The translations under genes were made by a program, and so were the position numbers. A DNA stretch of 64,000 nt from Pterois miles (lineage: Eukaryota; Chordata; Actinopteri; Perciformes; Scorpaenidae), in assembly GCA_947000775.1 (NCBI GenBank), contig CAMQGK010000567.1, forward strand, positions 19,250,001-19,314,000, in the 5' to 3' direction. The notes under the pieces were generated by a model. The model was not told where the DNA came from. It saw nothing but the letters and a program-made list of their open reading frames with translations, and did not search any database. Numbering within the stretch: the stretch's first letter is position 1; the number at the start of each line of letters is the position of its first letter. Of the stretch, positions 59,691-64,000 are shown in pieces.

Positions 59691-61131
59691 ACATCTGGTG
59701 GACTGATGGAAAATCGCAAGAATGAAGGGGAATGCCACTGGAGAGGAGGGACAGGGAGACAGACTGTGACGAACAGGTCAGCACACTGTTTCCTACCCAT
59801 TTTCCTTTTGGAGCCCGGTGCTTATTGATTAATATGTACGAGCACACAGAGATAGATTTGATTTGTGTGTCACCAGTTTTGCTGCACCTTATTCCCAGAA
59901 TTGTGATCAAAATAAGTGGAAATTTTTTTTTTTTTTTCATGGCTACCCATATTAAATGCAGGAACTTTGCCATACACGTGGTTTTTGTGAATTAATGCCC
60001 TTAGGAAAATGAGGATATACTGTATATTCAAGCAAGACTTAGATACAGGAGCTAATGTAACATGCAATTAACAGCATACTGAGCACAATGCAAAACATAA
60101 ATTATAGTGCAGTGTCCTTGTAAAGATTTATAGCTTTACTGGTTTGATGATACGCCATGAAAAGATGTGCTATAACATGATTATGATCTTGATGCCAGCG
60201 TTTAAATTGGCGATGAAGAGAATGGTGTGCGAGCTTGTTTGTGTTGCAGATGTGAGTAGGCAGTGCTGAAGATATTAAGTCACCATATGTGGGTAGCTGC
60301 CCATGTAGGGCAGCTTGGCAATTTCACAATCTTATAAGAATATCATAATATGATTTTCTCTTTTGAAGATTTAGATCACATTCATCCAACTTCAACAAAA
60401 GCACTTGGGATGCACCACGAGTTTGCTGTGATGTTCATCCAAAAGGTTGTCTGGTGGGATATTTAGTTTAAGGCGAAGCAAATTAGAAAGATAAACAAAA
60501 AGGGAAGAGGAATCTGGCAGTTGAATAAAGGGAAGAAGAGAAAAGTTGTTCTGACACCTGGATTGTTTCCTTCTCAGGAATGTTTGATCTCTTGAGGAGC
60601 TGCAGGAATAATGTGGATAAGATCTTTTAACGGGTGAAATTTCTCCTCTGTTGTGTGAAAAATTCCCACAGTTTTCAATGACACACATCTTCGTTGACAT
60701 TCTGTGTTGCTGCTCTAGTATGGGGAATAATAGTCCAATGTTTCTCATCTTGTTGTTCAGTGGACAGTGCATCCCTACATGATTCATAACGTGGAATTTC
60801 TCCCAGCTGGTGGGATGTTTCAGTACATGAAATTGTATTACTGTGTGACAATCCCAGCTTACTCCACAGGTCTGGCACCATGTTCAGCCACGGCTCAGCT
60901 CCGGAGTTTGATGCAATTATAAATAAATAAGCATGTGGTCGGGAAGAAGACAGGGCCCTATGGGGACAAGCTGAGAGAAAATAGAGGAAGTTTAATTAAA
61001 GCTGCAAACTGCACACTCCCACACACAGGCACACACTGTAATACAGGCAAACCAATACACACCAGTGTTTGTGTGTGTGTGCACTTCACTTTATACAGCA
61101 TTTGCATGTGTTACAACTATACAAAAGAGGA

Positions 61132-61188
<57 letters not shown>

Positions 61189-62449
61189 ATGCCGTGCGTA
61201 CATGCTCACTTTTGTGCATCCATGTGTGCACGTGAACCAATACAAGAGGAGGAAAATGAGTAATCCCGTGTTGTACTGAGGTAAGGTCCTCTAAATTTCT
61301 TCATCACACAGGTTACCCTCCTGCCGACAGAGAGAAAGGTGTTTCGTGTGAACCCCACACTCAACACAGCCACAGTAAAATGATTTGGTGTATGCAGCAA
61401 TGTTTTTGTTACATTATTTTCTCCAAAATGATTGAACTGCCAGTCTCCTTGTAATTACCTGAGGGGTGAAGGCAAAGGCACAGCCAGTAAAAGGCTGATG
61501 AGGGAGTATTGAATTTGCACTTCAATTAGAGTGCTTATAAAGTGTGGATTACACAAGGACTCCGGGGCCACTGCTCTCACTCAATTACCACGGTGCACTA
61601 TGGGAGGAGGGACAGCAGGCAGGAGGGGTGGACATTGAAAGCATCAGGGTAAAGCAGCAAGGTGGCGGAGGAGGAAGATAAAAATGTAAGTGGAATGTTG
61701 AGCCAAATCTTTCATCAGGATGGATCCATGCAAAAGCGAGAACAAACAACTGGAGGGAGATCCATCCATGTGCGACTCCCGTCTCCCTCTCTCCAAGTCC
61801 TGGCCTTGGATCCAACAAGGATATCAGAAAACACACAGCCATCTGAGGTATTAAACTTCCAGAGAAGCACGACACAGTTTTGAAATGCCTCTGTATGTGC
61901 ATTCATTTCCATTTTTCTGTGTTGTTTAAACAAGTCTCCTTCAAGTTGAAGGGGGTTTAGTGTTCAAAAGGACCCCAAAAAAACAACCTCAACAATATGT
62001 CTGAGTCCCTGAGTTAATTCTCAAATGGATTATTGAGCCAATGAGTGAAAATCACCGGCCATTTAGAGTGGATTTGTCTGCAAGGCAGCGATAAACAGCA
62101 GCTCGCTTTTTTACGGCTTAGCGCCTCGATTCTGAGAAGGAGATGCTTGAAGGACATGCTTTTAGAGTAAACAGGCCAGTGGGAAAATTTCAATTTGATT
62201 GCTTGGCTGTACTTATAAAGACAGTGTGAGCTGATATGAATGTGAATAATGAGTTGTTATAGAGCCTTATGAAGGGTTCTTGGTGCTTACATTACTAGTA
62301 GCAATGTTTGCATGAGGCACAGTGAGATTTTAAAGACATCAAAGTGATAATGTGCAGAAGAAAATAAGTTTTATCATCTTCTGTCTAACTCGAAAATTAC
62401 CTTTACAGTATAAGTTGGAGGCTGCAAAAACACAGGATGACAGGGTTAT
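59691..62449. other. Non-coding stretch
   Basis: No exon recognised. The 131-codon minus frame at 60,392-60,787 shows no domain or family resemblance. About 62,020-62,260 is unique and AT-rich and might be conserved. Confidence 0.35.
61136..61187. repeat. (GT)n microsatellite, about 26 units
   Basis: Uninterrupted GT dinucleotides for about 52 bp, with a shorter GT run at 61,068-61,080. The poly(CV) frames over it are artefacts. Likely length-polymorphic. Confidence 0.95.
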
Positions 62450-63105
62450 AAGGGGCGATTTCTGACTTTTTTTAGGGGTTCTCAAGCACACCTAAACTTC
62501 ATCTCAGCACCCATAAAAATAATTACAAAACCCTCTGACACATTACTGGCTGTAGAAGATATCAGCTTAACGCTTGAGTGAAGATATTAGAATCATATGA
62601 AACTAGAAAACCTAAGGAATCCATGTTACGCTATGAACAAGGCTACGTAACACTCCTAAGTTATGCTATATTTGGTGAGGTAAAACTGGCATGGCAATCC
62701 TCCTGAAAATGGGTTCTGTGGGTACCCACGAGTCTTCCCTTTACAGACGTGCCCACTTTATAATAATCATATGCAGTTTGGGACAAATCATAGTCAAGTC
62801 AGCACACTGACACACTGACAGATGTTGTTACCTGTTTTTTTTTTATTTTGAACAGGTAAAAAATGTGAGATTAATTTGCAATATTTGCAATTAATCACAT
62901 GCAGTTTGGAGAGTTATTTTTCACCTATTCTAAAAATAGTATTTGAATATTTCTGCATACTGGGGCCCTTAAACAGTCTTGGAATTGGGTATTATTGTAT
63001 ATTGGGTATCATTGTAAAGCTGAGACTCTGGATCCAATGAGCCCAAGACATTTCCACCATAATATGATGCACAAAAGGCAGAAACCGGTGCTTAAGGATT
63101 CACCA
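62450..63105 (+). repeat. Dispersed repeat R1, copy 3
   Basis: Contains CTCAAGCACACCTAAACTTC, GGTACCCACGAGTCTTCCCT, 'gtgcccactttataataatcatatgcag', 'gtcagcacactgacacactgacag' and GAATATTTCTGCATACTGGG in the same order as copies 1 and 2. It retains a central stretch they have lost. Confidence 0.75.
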
Positions 63106-64000
63106 GACTGCAGGAAATTAGATGTCTGATGGTCAAAATTTCCTGGGGGAAAGACCACCATGACCCCTTCCTTAATATGTGTGCCAACCCCCCCCCCCCC
63201 AGTTTTTAAGCAAAGCCTACACCCTTGACTGTACACACTGTATCTCATTCTCGCTGGGGGCTGAACCTCCTTAAAGGTCTGGTCCTAGGACACTCAACAG
63301 TGTTATGAGATGTAACGTACGCGAATGCGAAGCTCACACTAATTAGATACATGGATGAAGAAATAAAAGACAACCTAATAGCTTACCACAAAAAGGGATT
63401 TTATATCTGCACATACATTTAATCTCCCAGACTCTAGCAATTTTCTGTCTGTTTAGATCATCTCCTTCCCTTCTACCTTTCTCTCCCTCCGTCACTCTCT
63501 CCCTCTCTCTCTCATTGCTACTGTCAACAAAGAATGTGCAGGCTTCCCACAGGCCCTAAAGGAATCTCTCACACTGCACTCACATAATCACTTCAGACCC
63601 GGCTGTTTAGGCCGACATCTCCGCTGGGACATACCAGCCGCTCGCTGCAGGCCAAATCACACCGCTGAGTTAGAAAAAATAATAATAAAAAAAAAAAAAT
63701 CAACTGTGTCAACAGTGAAACAAAGAAGTGCAAGTCAGACAGAGGAGCGTGACCAGTCTGAGAACATCAAGCACTCGTCTTTTGGTGGCTGAATGTCACA
63801 CTCTCCTCCTCCTCTCAGTAATGGGATGATTTAGTGCCCTCCTGTATGAGAATGATAGACTTTAAGAGGCTTCCTTCGAAAACGCAATATACACTCACAC
63901 ATTGTGTATATGAGCAGTGTCGTCAGGTCAAGCATGAGTCTTCCACTGCCATAAGACCAGTTTAAATCATCCTTTTCAAAGACCAAATGGGATCCAGAGC
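63106..64000. other. Non-coding stretch to window end
   Basis: A C run of 13 is at 63,188-63,200. A pyrimidine-rich tract (CTCCCTCTCTCTCTC type) spans about 63,465-63,515. No exon recognised. Confidence 0.35.

Noticed and set aside
60392..60787. 131-codon minus-strand frame
   Set aside because: No domain, no splice context and no resemblance to known proteins.

Overview
The window looks like nuclear DNA of a ray-finned fish, most likely a percomorph. This rests on the repeats, not on any gene. It carries fish-type tRNA-derived SINEs, Rex1/L2-like and Rex3-like LINE tails, a Tc1-like transposase fragment, hAT and PIF/Harbinger remnants and many fish-type MITEs, in AT-rich, CpG-poor DNA with microsatellites. 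I find no complete protein-coding gene, no rRNA or functional tRNA gene, no CRISPR array and no bacterial or viral gene. Nearly all open frames above 60 codons are chance frames or transposon remains.

Layout. 1-5 kb: mostly unique, with one SINE at 2.16-2.46 kb. 5-10.3 kb: a hAT-type MITE with a perfect 8-bp target duplication and a second MITE inside it (5.16-5.97 kb), then fragments of two other families. 10.3-10.9 kb: 3' end of a Rex1/L2-like LINE. 12.8-17.6 kb: dense MITE/SINE patchwork, including a SINE whose sequence has collapsed into homopolymers (16.68-17.04 kb, probable assembly error). 17.6-24.2 kb: mostly unique, with an inverted-orientation MITE copy at 20.2-20.9 kb. 24.2-28.1 kb: MITEs plus two hAT remnants. 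29.8-30.4 kb: Rex3-like LINE. 32.9-33.6 kb: MITE fragment and internally deleted Tc1-like element. 33.6-40.9 kb: mostly unique, with a split repeat copy (37.1-38.1 kb) and a SINE split by a LINE tail (39.1-39.5 kb). 41-54.5 kb: several MITEs and a 1.5-kb PIF/Harbinger derivative. 55-58.5 kb: a repeat-rich block surrounding the best gene-related signal.

Gene-related signals are confined to about 56.8-58.6 kb. A CpG- and ETS/CRE-motif-bearing segment near 57.0 kb looks like a promoter. On the minus strand it is followed by two good splice donors (56,973 and 56,820), so a gene may run leftward with most of this window as its first intron. On the plus strand, 58,449-58,585 has a good acceptor, an ATG, a hydrophobic signal-peptide-like stretch and a consensus donor, and may be the first coding exon of a gene running rightward. 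Neither can be assigned to a family. If both are right, the window is a long intron plus an intergenic promoter interval. Several AT-rich, repeat-free blocks could be conserved noncoding elements, but this cannot be tested from one sequence.

I see no convincing new biological system. The most useful observations are the promoter/exon pair, the corrupted SINE, and nested transposon insertions with readable target duplications that give relative ages.
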